Origin: Ailanthus altissimus
Taxonomy: Eukaryota; Streptophyta; Magnoliopsida; Sapindales; Simaroubaceae
Reading direction: 5' to 3'
Assembly (NCBI GenBank): GCA_946807835.1
Contig: OX327700.1
Location: 26,386,001-26,450,000 of the forward strand
Length of the DNA: 64,000 nucleotides
The number at the start of each line of letters is the position of its first letter. Within the stretch, counting starts at the first letter, position 1. The translations under genes were made by a program, and so were the position numbers. This document shows positions 1-10,863 of the stretch, piece after piece. The notes under the pieces are model-generated. The model made no database searches, had not been told where the DNA came from, and saw only the letters and a list, made by a program, of their open reading frames with translations.

Positions 1-70
1 GCACAAGAATGTTTTCTTCTTACCTTAATTTCTGTGAAAGAAGAAAATGAATAAACAAATGCACACAAAC

Positions 71-3000
71 CTGAAGGGAAAAAGATGTATGGCAACAACA
101 GTAGTCAAACTCAATCCCCTGACCAATACGGTTTGGGCCTCCACCCAATATCAAGACCTTCTTCCCTTGGGTGGGGGCTGATTCGCACTCAAAATCATAC
201 GATGAATACATATAAGGAGTATTCGCCTCAAACTCTGCTGCACAGGTATCTACCCGCTTGTACGATGGAGTAACTCCGAAAGATAGCCGTTTTGCCCGAA
301 CTTCTTTCTCTGTCGACTTAGTTGCAAAGGCTATCTGCTTATCACTGAAACCTCTTCTTTTAACTTCATAAAAGTCATCCTTAGTCAGAGTAGACAAGTT
401 TCGAGTCAGAAGATACTGTTCCACATCTATAAGTTCTTTAAACTGAGTGAGGAACCATTTGTCAATGTAACTCAGCTCATGAATTTCATCTACTTTCATC
501 CCCTTCTTCATTGCAGCATATATGGCATGAATGCGATCAGGGTTAGGAACTCGAATACTGTATTTCAGTTGTTCCCAGTCCCAGTCAAGTTCCTTCACCT
601 GAGCACAACCCCATCCAGAGTAGCCACATTCTAGGGATCGAACTGCCTTCTGGAAGGATTCTTGGAAAGTGCGGCCCAGGGCCATGGCTTCACCAACAGA
701 TTTCATCTGGGTTGTCAGCAATGGCTCAGAACCAGGGAATTTCTCAAATGCAAATCGCGGAATCTGCATGATTCGTGACATAATAGATTGTCATTATTAA
801 CATATTGCCAATGAAGTTTCAGTCTTTCAGATTAGAATTACATTATTAGATATGTACATTTCATTGTAGAATAAGATGCAAGAAGGGCAATCAGATTCTA
901 CAGTGCTAAAAGCCAGGGGCTTTAGTGATACAAAATAGGTATATATTCAGTTAAACTGTTGCAGAATGATCATTCCTGTCACAAACATATCCCACATAAA
1001 AGTTTTGAAAGTATATATTTTGAAAAAGTTAGGGTAAGAGCATGGATAATAAAGAATTAACAATGCCCAGTTATAATATAAACAAGATAATGCAAAAATC
1101 TAACCAACAATTTGAAAAAAAAAAGAGAGTCAACGCACATTATGTAAATTGGCTTAACAATAAGCTGGAATTTTTCATAAATAGCTAATTTGTTTGGGTC
1201 ATTTTCTTATTTGGCCAACTTTGAAATTTTCAAACTTTTATAGTCAAATAATTCAAAAATAGACACAAATACTCTTTTTACTATTTAAATAGTACTTGCT
1301 ATGGCGAATATTATCTTCCCTATATTGGAGCACGATATATGGGGGCGACATCAATATCGCCCCTATATTTCATTTTTTATTATTTATAATATTATTTTAT
1401 TATGTATAACATGATTTATTTATCTTATATATTTAAAATTATATTTATTTTATTTAATTATATTATATTATTTGTTAATTATTTGAATTAATTATATTAT
1501 TTATTTATTTAATTTAACTATATTATTTAATTATATTATTATTAATTCTTGTAATAATTATTGCATGTGTTCCCATTGATATTTTTTATAATTTAAAATA
1601 TTATTTATTGTGTTTGTATGAATTTATTTTATTTTGTAGTTTTAAATATTTATCACTACTAATATATTTTGAATTTCAGTGACAGACCATTTAACATAAA
1701 ACACCACATTCTCGAAACTATTCAATGTGACCGATGACCAACAAAAAAATATAATACCTCTATCTTTATAGTACCTATAACAACAAAGGATGATTAGCAG
1801 AAATAAAAATTAAATTTAAGTAAAAAATATAGTTAAATTAAATAATTAACAATAATATAATTAAATAAAATAAATATTATTTTAATACACAAATATAAAT
1901 TAATCATTATCTTACATAATAAAATTTAAATAAATTAATTAGAAAATACTCACAAAAAAACAATAAATTAGTTAATTGACACAATGGGCTTATCGCGCCA
2001 AGTGCCAGGCAAAAAGAGCAATATGACTATAAAAGTTTGGTACTGTTAAGTGTGGCGAATATGGTTTAAATACACTTTAAATAGTGAAAAGGGCATCTGT
2101 GTTATTTTTGAATTATTTGGCTATTAAAGTTAAAAAAAAATTAAAGTTAGTTAAATAAGAAAATAGTTCCAACAAATTGGCTATTTACCAAATTCTCGTA
2201 AATTCCCCTAATCTTTTGACCAAACAATAACCACAACAGTAACAAACAAACACAAGCAAAGTAGGCCAGTTACTTACCTTAGTCACCACATAATCAATAG
2301 AAGGTTCAAAACTAGCAGGTGTTTTCTTGGTAATGTCATTCGGAATCTGGTCCAAAGAATACCCAACTGACAACTTAGCTGCCATTTTCGCTATAGGAAA
2401 CCCAGTAGCCTTAGATGCCAAAGCAGAGGACCTCGACACCCTCGGATTCATCTCAATAACCATCACCTCCCCATCAACTGGATTCACCGCAAACTGCACA
2501 TTAGACCCTCCACACTCTACTCCAATCTCCCTAATTATGGCCACCGAATAATCCCTCAACCTCTGATACTCCTTATCAGTCAAAGTCTGAGCAGGGGCCA
2601 CAGTGATCGAATCCCCTGTGTGCACGCCCATAGGATCAATATTCTCAATCGAACAAATGATTACCACATTGTCAGCTAAATCTCGCATAACTTCAAGCTC
2701 ATATTCTTTCCAACCCAACAAAGATTTCTCCACCAACACTTGTGAAGTCAAACTCGCAGCCAATCCCGCCTTGCAAATTGCCTCAAACTCCTCCTTGTTA
2801 TAAGCAATTCCACCTCCGGTACCACCCAAAGTAAACGCCGGGCGAATAATCAACGGAAACTCCCCAATTTCATTAGCAATAGCAATGCATTCATCTAAAG
2901 TGTTACCAATCCCAGACGGCGGCGTTTTGATACCAATATTTTTCATGGCTTGTTTAAACAAATCTCGGTCTTCAGCTTTCTTAATAGCGTCCAGCTTCGC

Positions 3001-3615
3001 TCCGATCAATTCCACGCCGTACTTCTCAAGAGCCCCGCTTTCAGCCAACGCCACCGCAAGGTTCAGCGCAGTCTGGCCACCCATGGTGGGCAATAAAGCA
3101 TCCGGCCGCTCGTTTTCGAGCACTTGCTCCACCAATTCAGGTGTCATCGGCGTAATGTAGGTCCTGTCCGCCAATCCCGGGTCGGTCATGATCGTCGCCG
3201 GGTTCGAATTTATCAAAATGACCTCGTATCCTTCTTCTTTCAACGCCTTACAAGCTTGCGTACCAGAGTAATCGAACTCGCACGCCTGCCCAATCACGAT
3301 AGGCCCCGCCCCGAGAATTAAAATCTTCTTCAAATCGGTTCTTGTCCCGAGCTTTGGAGCTTCACTTGCCGTTCCATTCTTCAACTCAGACCCCGAAACC
3401 TTGCTGGCCCTAGTTCGTAACCTCGAATAGCGACTGAGCTGCGGCGGCCATGAGCGGAGGCTTAATGAAGGAGGAAGGTTCAAGTTCTTGTTGCTTTTTC
3501 CTCTTTTATAGAAAAATAACCTAAAACTATTGTACCTGGACAAAGGAAATGAAGGTTTTGGGGCAAAAATCGAAGCGGAAGAGAGATTGTTACAGTGATT
3601 CAGGCAGTAGCTCAT
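71..3615 (-). CDS. CARB: Carbamoyl-phosphate synthase large chain, chloroplastic (5' part, partial)
   Basis: Large (ammonia and carboxyphosphate handling) subunit of carbamoyl-phosphate synthase, which makes carbamoyl phosphate for arginine and pyrimidine synthesis in the plastid. Coding exon 1 is 3615-2278 (446 codons) and exon 2 is 763-71 (231 codons); both are phase 0 with donors GTAAG and GTTTG and a CAG acceptor. The gene continues past the left edge. Residues 1 to about 70 are rich in Ser, Arg and Leu and look like a chloroplast transit peptide. The first synthetase half starts near residue 97 with [18 protein letters not shown] and carries ATP-grasp sequence. The second half begins near residue 651 with [18 protein letters not shown], the duplicated nucleotide-binding start expected of this internally repeated enzyme. 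No frameshift is seen. Family identity is very secure; the exon junctions are inferred from continuity with the family sequence. Confidence 0.96.
764..2277 (-). other. CARB intron 1, carrying an inverted-repeat insertion
   Basis: This 1,514-bp intron separates the codons for VVTK and IPRF. It begins on the minus strand with GTAAGT at 2277 and ends with CAG at 764-766. Most of its length (about 1178-2187) is a non-coding element with long terminal inverted repeats, described separately; the remaining flanks are AT-rich and look like ordinary plant intron. Confidence 0.85.
1178..2187. mobile_element. Non-autonomous TIR element (MITE or MULE-like) in CARB intron
   Basis: About 115 bp at 1178-1295 reappears as the reverse complement at about 2070-2187, with roughly three quarters of positions matching; shared landmarks are AAATAGC at the outer end, TTTTCTTATTT, and AAATAATTCAAAAATA further in. 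The interior is extremely AT-rich and has no coding capacity. The right arm may extend to about 2208 (TAAATTCCCC), which would give a MULE-like GGGGAATTTA end, but the left arm lacks a clear counterpart and no convincing target duplication was found. The superfamily is therefore uncertain. Confidence 0.65.
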
Positions 3616-4000
3616 TTTTTTCTCTCACGTATTTAGACAAATTTAGCTTATTTGATTTTAGTAAATTCAGTTGATAACTTAGCGGGGGCGGGGACTAGAA
3701 TTAGGGTTTATGAGCAGCCAAGAGGGAGCTTGGATTTTCTATGATTCGCTGATTGTGGAGTGGATATTTAGTCTGAGTATAAACCAAGCTGCGCGCTCAC
3801 TGAGATTAGGGTTTTAGTTTTTTCTTTTTTTAAACTTTGGACTACTGTCACATCACACGGGGACCTCTCTACCACAAACCGCTCCATTCTTGGGGTATTT
3901 TCGGGTCAAATCGCGGAAGGAAATGAAGCTCCATTCTTTGGGGTTTAATGTTTGGGCTCTTCTTGATCGTTTCTTGGGCCTTTATAATCGTAAACCACTT
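3616..4000 (-). promoter_or_regulatory. CARB 5' leader and proximal promoter with telo-boxes and site II elements
   Basis: Two copies of the telo-box AAACCCTAA read on the minus strand (within 3701-3710 and 3806-3815), and TGGGCT (3953-3958) and TGGGCC (3975-3980) site II motifs lie just upstream. This pairing is well known in plant promoters of genes for growth, ribosomes and nucleotide supply. The transcription start is not resolved; the role is inferred from motif and position. Confidence 0.5.
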
Positions 4001-5034
4001 TAGTGTCCACGGATGATAAATAATATAATAAATTATTTTAAAAAATTATACTATTTTGTTAATTAATAATTATTTAACATATTTTTTTAAATAATTATTT
4101 AACGCATCAATTTTAAAATAATATTTAAAAAATATACAATTATTTTAAATATCCCTACTCTCCATTAGCCTCGTTAATAAAGGTAAAATTGAAAAAATAT
4201 ATTACAATTTCAAATTAACAAAATATTTTCTTCTCCACACATCCCCTTTTATATGTGGAAAGTTCTACACCCATGCTCAATCTTCTTATACCCAGAAGTA
4301 GAACATGACTTTGGTTAGCAACTCTTTAGCATTATCATTGCAGAGATAAGCAATGGCACTATCTTTATCTGCCCGCTCCACAAATCAGAGAAAGCATTCA
4401 TAAAGATGAGTTATTAATCTCCAAAAATTCTCCTAGTGTACGTAGGAACAATTTCTACAAAGGGGGTATTCTTATAAATTGCAGTTTAAGTGAAGGTCTT
4501 GATGGTCTTTTGCAATGTGTGGTCTATGGCTATAAACAAAAGGCCAACTTACATTAAAGGCTCCCTACTTCATTCTTGTACTCAATACACTCTTATCATT
4601 AATAAAACCAACTTTTTATTTTCTAATCTTATTTTTCTATTAATTTTGGCTAATACCAATTAGAGGTTATGGAAATCAAATCTTTAATCTTACATATGGC
4701 GTTGTTTGTGGCTTGTCGATTGTTTATCTGTCAATAATCTTGAACTCTTTCTCGTATTGATCTCATGATTGATGAGCCATTTGTTGATGCTTTGAAGTCT
4801 ATCTTTAATCCACACCCATTTTACTCATCCTTTTTATTTATTTTGATAACTATGGATGTTGATCGCCATGTGACTTAAATTATGTCCACATTTATTCTTT
4901 TTGATTTAGCTTTCTTTGATTCCTAAACTTTTAATAACAATATTTTCCAATCTTGGCCAAGCTTCACATCTCTTCCATTTTGTCAAAGAAAGTCAGCATG
5001 ATTTCATGGCCACTCAAGCCATTTTACTTCGATC
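4001..5034. other. Intergenic spacer, no gene seen
   Basis: AT-rich spacer between the CARB promoter and the copia insertion. Around 4520-4640 there is a TATA-like CTATAAAC followed by AATAAAACC, but no open frame follows. On the minus strand, the last bases before the copia element continue the exon-like frame found beyond 10354 (AGT AAA ATG GCT TGA). Confidence 0.5.
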
Positions 5035-5499
5035 AGTCAAAAAAATCAAAGAAAGAATGGATAGATTTTTCAAAGAATGAATTTGCTCTGTTGTATTACT
5101 TGTAAGTGTAAATCTTTTTCACACTTAGTTAGAATATCATTTGATAGTTATATATACAAGTTGTTTTCTTTTCCTGCAATTTACACCATTGTCATATTAC
5201 AAATTGTTCCTATTATACTAAAGTTAATCTAAGCCATTGATTGAGCTGGTTTGTACTGTCATTCCTTGTGATTGTGCCACCTAGCTGCAGTACCTCTCTC
5301 GGTCAGGTTTGGTGTTGCTGTACCACCATTTGAAGGTGCAATACCGTTTTCATATTCCCTGCTGTAACTTTGCCCTGCAGTTTGTCTTCTTGCTTTCACC
5401 AGATGGTTGGTTGTGCTAAGGGATTGTGTTCTATCTGCAAATGAAATATGCTGGTCCAACCTTGGTGCATCATGTTGTTCCAATTCATTTTCTTTAACA
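5035..5499 (-). repeat. 3' LTR of the copia element
   Basis: 465 bp; on the minus strand it starts TGTTAAAGAAAATG directly after the polypurine tract and ends TTTTGACT. It matches 9876-10353 along its length. It has extra bases near its left end (a duplicated stretch around 5050-5080) and lacks about 30 bp present in the partner near 10190. Confidence 0.93.
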
Positions 5500-5510
5500 T
5501 CCCCCCTCAA
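5500..5510 (-). other. Polypurine tract of the copia element
   Basis: Minus-strand TTGAGGGGGGA directly precedes the TGTTAAAG start of the 3' LTR, the expected site for plus-strand DNA priming. Confidence 0.85.
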
Positions 5511-7116
5511 GCTAAGTGTCTTGGTGGAGACATTTAGGTTGTCTCTTAGGTAGCTGAACCTGTTAAAGCTTAGAGCTTTGGTCAGAATGTCAGCAGGCTG
5601 TTGTAGGCTTGGAATGTATTCAATTATTAGTTCTCCTTGGCATACCTCATCCCTTATAAAGTGAATGTCAATCTCGATGTGTTTAGTTCTGGCATGATAG
5701 ATTGGATTTGAGGCTAGGGATGCAGCACTTGTGTTATCTGTCCATATAGTTGGTGGTCTGCTAAATTGGAATCCCAGTTCTTGCATTAGAGACAGAATCC
5801 AGCCGAGTTCTGCACTTGCTTAGCCAATGACCTGTATTCTGATTCTGCACTTGATCTTGCAACTACCTGTTATTTTTTGGAGCTCCAAAAGATCAAGCTC
5901 TCATCTAGATACACTAGGTACCCACCAATTGATCTCTTATCATCACTGTCACATCCCCAATCTGCATCTGTATAGGCATTCAATTGCAGAGCCTTAGGTT
6001 TTTACTCAATTCCAATCCATAGTCAGCTGTGTTTTTGAGATATCTTAGTACCTTTTTGCAAGCTGTCTTGTGAGTATCTAAGGGATCACTCATGAATTGA
6101 CTCAATTTATTTACTGCAAATGCCAATTGTGGTCTGGTAAGAGTAGCATATTGTAGGCTTTCAATGACACTATTGTAAAGTGTTGAATTACTAAATTTCT
6201 TACCATCTCTCTTTGTTAGTTTGCTTCCTGTGCTCAGAGGAGTGTTGCTGCCATTACATTCAGACATATTAGTCTTGCTGAAGATATCTTTGATTTACTT
6301 AGCTTGAGATAAGAAGATTGAGTTGTTTGATCTTGTCATTTCAATCCCAAGGAAGAAATTCAGATCTCCTATGTCTTTCAAGTCAAAAGTAGAACTTAGC
6401 TTGCAAATCAATTCTTGAATTTGGTCATTGTTGTTCCCAGTCACAATAATATCATCCACATAGATTAACAATATAGTTATAGCTTTGTTTTCCCTTTTTA
6501 TGAACAAGGATGAATTTGACCTGGTGCCATTGAATCCCCATTTAAATAGAGATTTCTTTAGTTTGTCAAACCAAGCTTTGGGAGCTTGTTTAAGACCATA
6601 TAGAGCCTTATTTAGCTTGTAGATGAAATCTGGTTTGTTATTGTCAATGTAGCCCTCAAGTTGATGCATATAAACTTCTTCTATCAATTCTCCATTGAGG
6701 AAGGCATTATTTATGTCCACCTGCTTTAGTTTTCAGTCATACATTAGGGCTAAAGTCAGAACTATTCTGATGGTGCAGGGTTTTACCACTGGGCTGAAGG
6801 TCTCATTGAAGTGTAGTCCAGGGGTTTGATTGTAGCCTTTGGTCACAAGTCTGGCCTTGAACCTCTCAATTGTTCAATCTGCATTGTGCTTTATCTTATA
6901 CACCCATTTGTTCCCTACAACTCTCATTTTTGGAGTGTAAGGTATATGTGTCCATGTATGATTCTTCATAAGAGCATTATATTCCTCATCCATAGCATGT
7001 TTCCAATTCTTGTCATTCAATGCATCAACTATAATTTCTGGTATAGTGTGTAAAGTTGCAGTGTTGTTCAAGTAAACTTTGGGCTTATATATTCCTACCT
7101 TAGATTTAGTGACCAT
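5511..7116 (-). pseudogene. copia reverse transcriptase and RNase H region (broken)
   Basis: Reverse transcriptase starts in 7116-6874 (MDEEYNALMKNHTW, GNKWVYKIK). The core is in 6720-6295 with MDINNAFLNGEL, YGLKQAPKAW and the catalytic YVDD. It continues in 6267-5980 (YNSVIESLQYATLTRPQLAF). RNase H follows between 5979 and 5511 with ADWGCD, SSAESEYRS and WTDNTSA still legible, but interrupted by stops near 5880 and 5820. Catalytic residues of RT and RNase H are largely present although the frame is destroyed. Confidence 0.88.
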
Positions 7117-7176
7117 GGAATAGGTGTTTTGGTTGTGTTGTGTGGTTCTTGTGTGTGTTTCATGTTCTGTGTTTAG

Positions 7177-8499
7177 TTATATATCTTGGTGAGAAGTGTT
7201 TTCTGGTTCCTTATAATGGGAATCAAGTGAATTGATGTCTGCTGTGGGGTTACTTGATGATTGGTCTTCACAAGCTGCATTTGGATGACTGTCACAGACC
7301 TCAGATGACTCTTTAAGATAGATAAATTGGTGACTCATGGTATGTAGCTCAGATGAGGGGTGTTTTTCTTTTGTATGAAATTTTGGACTTGATTGGAAAG
7401 GGAAAGAAAATTCATTAAACAACACATGTTTAGCTATGTAAGTTTTTCCAGATGAGTGCAAACATATATATCCTTTGTGTGTAGGGCTATATCCTAGAAA
7501 AACACACTTGGAACTGTGAAAATTAAACTTATTTCTGTTATAGGGTCTGAGAAATAAGTAACACTTACATCCAAAGGTTCTAACCATGGTGTAATCTGAC
7601 AGGTGACCTAGAAGTCTTTCATAGGGTGACTAGTTTTGTAATCTTTTAAAGGGCAGCCTGTTTATGAGGTATGCAGCAGTATGTGTTGCTTCCCACCAGT
7701 ATTTGAAAGGCATATTGGCTTGTGCTAATAGTGTAATAGCTGTTTCAGTTAAATGCCTGTGCTTTCTTTCCACTTTTCCACTCTGGTGATGTGTATGAAG
7801 GCAGGAGTAGCTTTGTGATATTCCTTCAATTTTGAGGTAGTGCTCAAGTGCCTTAAATTCTCCTCTCATGTTTGTGTGTACAGTTTTGATTTTGTGTTCA
7901 ATAAGTTTCTCTATTTTAGCTTTGAAGGTGATGAATGTGTTTAAGGTCTCAGATTTTGTTTGAAGTGGGTAAATCCAAGTAAAGCTTGTATAGTTATCTA
8001 CTATTGCCAAATAGTATTTGTATCCTTTGGTGGAAAGAACTAGTGCAGGCCCTCACAAGTCCATATGTAGTAATTCAAATGATTTCTTTGTTTTAGTTTT
8101 AGTTTCTTTGAAGGTCAGTCTGTGCATTTTGCCAAGTTGGCATGCTGAACAGAAAGGGAATTCAATAGTTGCAATGTTTTTATTCAAATTTTTGAAGAGA
8201 TTCTTACACTTAGATATCACTTCCTTGAGGACCAATACATTAGGATGACCTAATATTTTATGTAGTAGTTCTATTTCACTAGTTGGTTTCAAGGAGTTAT
8301 TTTTCATCTCTTTCACAGACTTTGATTTCTGGGACTGACACCTACCAACTGTATTAGAACAGAAAGAAAACATTGACTCAGGACTAAGAGAAATTATAGA
8401 ATTCTCATATGACTCTAGACTTGAAATTGACTTGGACTCTGGTTTTCTTAGACACTGTAGCTTGTAAAGACCACCTCTAGCTACTCCCAGCAGCACCAC
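7177..8499 (-). pseudogene. copia integrase region (broken)
   Basis: Three disjoint frames carry the integrase. 8499-8053 holds the zinc-binding module (HKILGHPN then CSACQLGK). 8010-7630 holds the core (IVDNYTSFTW, and VERKHRHLTET near the catalytic Glu). 7587-7177 holds the C-terminal part (TFGCKCYLF, KCVFLGYSPTHKGY). In the core, the second catalytic Asp of the usual TDxxGEF motif is Asn here (TNMRGEF). Stops separate the three frames at about 8011-8052 and 7588-7629. Confidence 0.85.
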
Positions 8500-8511
8500 A
8501 TTCCCCTGTTT

Positions 8512-9855
8512 CTAGTCCTTCACAAAGCACTTGGATTTGTCAAATTCAACTATAACATTATTATCATGTGACAACTTGGAAATGCTGATAAGGTTTTTTG
8601 TTATTATAGGAACAAGTAATATATCATTCAGAAATAGCTGTTTAGTGTGTGTCTTGTGTTGCACAAGGATTATAGTACAACTAGTGTGAGTTATAGCAAG
8701 GTTCTGGCCATTACCTATTGTAAGTGTCTGGTTCCCATTGTATTTGTTGCTGATGGCAAGATTGTTTAGATTGTTGATCACATGGTTTGTGGCTCCACTA
8801 TCAAGATACCACCCTTCATCTTCTTCACTTCCAGCTGCTGCAACATATGCCCTCTTTGACTGATTTCTATTGTTTAGTTTTGGCACAAAGTCCTTTTTAA
8901 ACCTATGCCAGCATTCTGCAGCCTTGTGCTTTGGCTTAAAGCAGATTTTACAAACTTCATTTGTGTTTGATCTCACTGTCTCTCGAGCTTTTGCTTTAGC
9001 TTGTGCATTTCTATAGTTGTTGTAGTTCTCACTGTATATAGTGTTTAAAGGCACTTGACCTTGAAAGTTGTTGCCTTTCCCTTTGCCTTGCCATGGTTTC
9101 TTCTGGTTCCAGCTTGACTGAGCAAAGTTAGCATTGAAGTTGGTTGGGGACTCGTAGAGGTCCTCAGCTACATTTTGCTCAAGCCTGTGTTCTTGGTTGA
9201 GCAAGAGTGCATACACTTCTGCAAGTGAGAGTTTGTCAACTGTGGAAGTGACATTGACATAAACAGGATCATATTCATTCCCTAATCTACCCAGAATATA
9301 GTCAATCAGATCATCATCTGTGACTATACAGCCAGCACACTTGAGGGCTTCTGCAAGACCCTTCATTTTCATGTAATATTGTGTCATGGTCATTAACCCC
9401 TTTTTAGTGGTTTGAATCAAGCTTTTGAGATGGATAACTCTAGCCTTTGAGTGAGAGGCAAAGAGACTTTCAAGTGTTGACCAGAGTTGAAACGAGCTTG
9501 AGCATTCTAAGACTGCACCAAGCATTGTTTCAGAAAGGGATGACAGCAACCAGCTCATAAGGTTCTGGTCCTGTCTCAACCAAATGTTATACTCAGGATT
9601 TTCAGTTGTAATGATAATGTTTTCATTATCAACTGCAACATTTTGCTGTTTGGGGCAAGGTTTGCTCCTATCTATGAATCCTGTCAATCCATTTCCTTTT
9701 ATGCTGGGAAGAACTTGTGATTTTCACAGCAAATAGTTTGTATTGGTGAGTTTGATGGGTGCTGAAAAGGTGAAAGTGCTTGGTGATATGTTGTTTTGCT
9801 GCATTTGGTTGGTAGGACTTGGTGAAGTGTTTTGAGAAGTTGAGCTTGATGCCAT
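8512..9855 (-). pseudogene. copia gag and protease region (broken)
   Basis: Capsid-type gag followed by a nucleocapsid zinc knuckle (CX2CX4HX4C, with CKIC and HKAAEC) and an aspartic protease start (WYLDSGATNHV). The likely start ATG is at 9855-9853, inside a few bases of the primer site. Codon 44 is TGA at 9726-9724, where copia gag proteins normally have Trp. After this the frame stays open from 9687 to a stop near 8509. The gag-like UBN2 portion (WLRQDQNLMSWLLSSLSE) is well preserved. One of several breaks that make this copy non-functional. Confidence 0.88.
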
Positions 9856-9860
9856 TAACA

Positions 9861-9875
9861 ATGGCTCTGATACCA
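9861..9875 (-). other. Primer-binding site of the copia element
   Basis: Minus-strand TGGTATCAGAGCCAT lies immediately inside the 5' LTR. This is the initiator methionine tRNA 3'-end complement used by many plant copia elements. Confidence 0.9.
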
Positions 9876-10353
9876 AGTCAAAAAAATTAAAGAAAGAATG
9901 AATTTGCTCTGTTGTATTACTTGTAAGTGTAAATCTTTTTCACACTTAGTTATAATATCATTTGACAGTTATATATACAAGTTGTTTTCTTTCCCTGCAA
10001 TTTACACCATTGTCATATTACAAATTGTTTCTATTGTACTGAAGTTAATCTAAGCCATTGATTGAGCTGGTTTGTACTGTCATTCCTTGTGATTGTGCCA
10101 CCTAGTTGTGGTACCTCTCTTGGTCAGGCTTGGTATTGTTGTACCACCATTTAAAGGTGCAATACCATTTTCATATTCCCTGCTTGCTGTACGAATACAG
10201 TTGGCAAAGTTACAGCTGTAACTTTGCCCCGCAGTTTGTCTTCTTGCTTCCACCAGATGGTTGGTTGTGCTAAGGGATTACGTTCTATCTACTGATGAAA
10301 CATGCTGGTCTAACCTTGGTACATCATGTTGTTCCAATTCATTTTCTTTAACA
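9876..10353 (-). repeat. 5' LTR of the copia element
   Basis: 478 bp, matching the 3' LTR at 5035-5499. Its inner end abuts the tRNA primer site and its outer end abuts the CGATC duplication. Termini read TG...CT on the minus strand rather than the usual TG...CA. Confidence 0.93.
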
Positions 10354-10630
10354 CGATCTACATTTGTATTTTGGTTTCTTGGCAAAGAGAGATAACTTGA
10401 AAGAGTCCTTTCGATCTCTTTGGCAAAGCTTTTTGTCGGCCTTGGATTAGGATCTACAAGCCACATTTGGCCATTGATTTCAGCACATGTATCTTCGGTA
10501 ACATGATGTTTTGCTAGTGTATTTTTGCTTTCTCCTATCCTTGATATTTTCACTTTTAATTGGTCATCTTCAATAGTGATTTTTCTACATTTTGACTTGT
10601 AAATATCAGATCTGAAATTTCTTATTTAGT
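10354..10630 (-). pseudogene. Exon-like coding fragment interrupted by the copia insertion
   Basis: On the minus strand an open frame runs from about 10618 to the insertion site at 10354. It begins just after TTTCAG, a plausible acceptor near 10619, and reads SDIYKSKCRK ... AEINGQMWLVDPNPRPTK ... SSYLSLPRNQ. If the element and one CGATC copy are removed, the frame continues only five more codons and stops at TGA just left of 5030. The composition (charged, few low-complexity stretches) looks like real protein unlike the surroundings. I do not recognise the family. It may be the last exon of a host gene or a captured gene fragment; no convincing upstream exon was found. Confidence 0.4.
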
Positions 10631-10863
10631 AATTTATTTTGCACATTTTTCATGTGCACACTTTGTTGAAAACTTGGCTTGCTTCTTTTATGTTGAATCA
10701 TGGAAAAACGTCAAACTTGAGTTAATCTTAAAGCCAATGATACATCTCTTCAACAATGTGATCATGTTTTTAAGCTATGAGAAGATGCTTATAATCCGGT
10801 TGATGTCCAACAACTAGCTACACCATAAGTCATTGCACCATACCTCAATATACCACAACATAT
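10631..10863. other. Short AT-rich spacer with no feature beyond the CATAT duplication
   Basis: Spacer between the exon-like fragment and the solo LTR; its last five bases (10859-10863) are the left CATAT target duplication. Confidence 0.5.

Larger units (their letters stand above)
5035..10353 (-). mobile_element. Ty1/copia LTR retrotransposon, degenerate, with target duplication
   Basis: Complete structure on the minus strand: 5' LTR 9876-10353, primer-binding site 9861-9875, gag-pol remnants 9855 to about 5500, polypurine tract 5500-5510 and 3' LTR 5035-5499. A five-base target duplication CGATC flanks it (5030-5034 and 10354-10358). Domain order gag, protease, integrase, reverse transcriptase, RNase H is that of Ty1/copia. 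The reading frame is broken many times and the two LTRs differ at many positions plus several indels, so this is an old, inactive copy. Confidence 0.95.

Noticed and set aside
4500..4650. Promoter and poly(A) arrangement resembling an integrated pararetrovirus
   Set aside because: Only a TATA-like word and AATAAAACC; no reverse transcriptase, movement or coat frame nearby, so the idea is unsupported.
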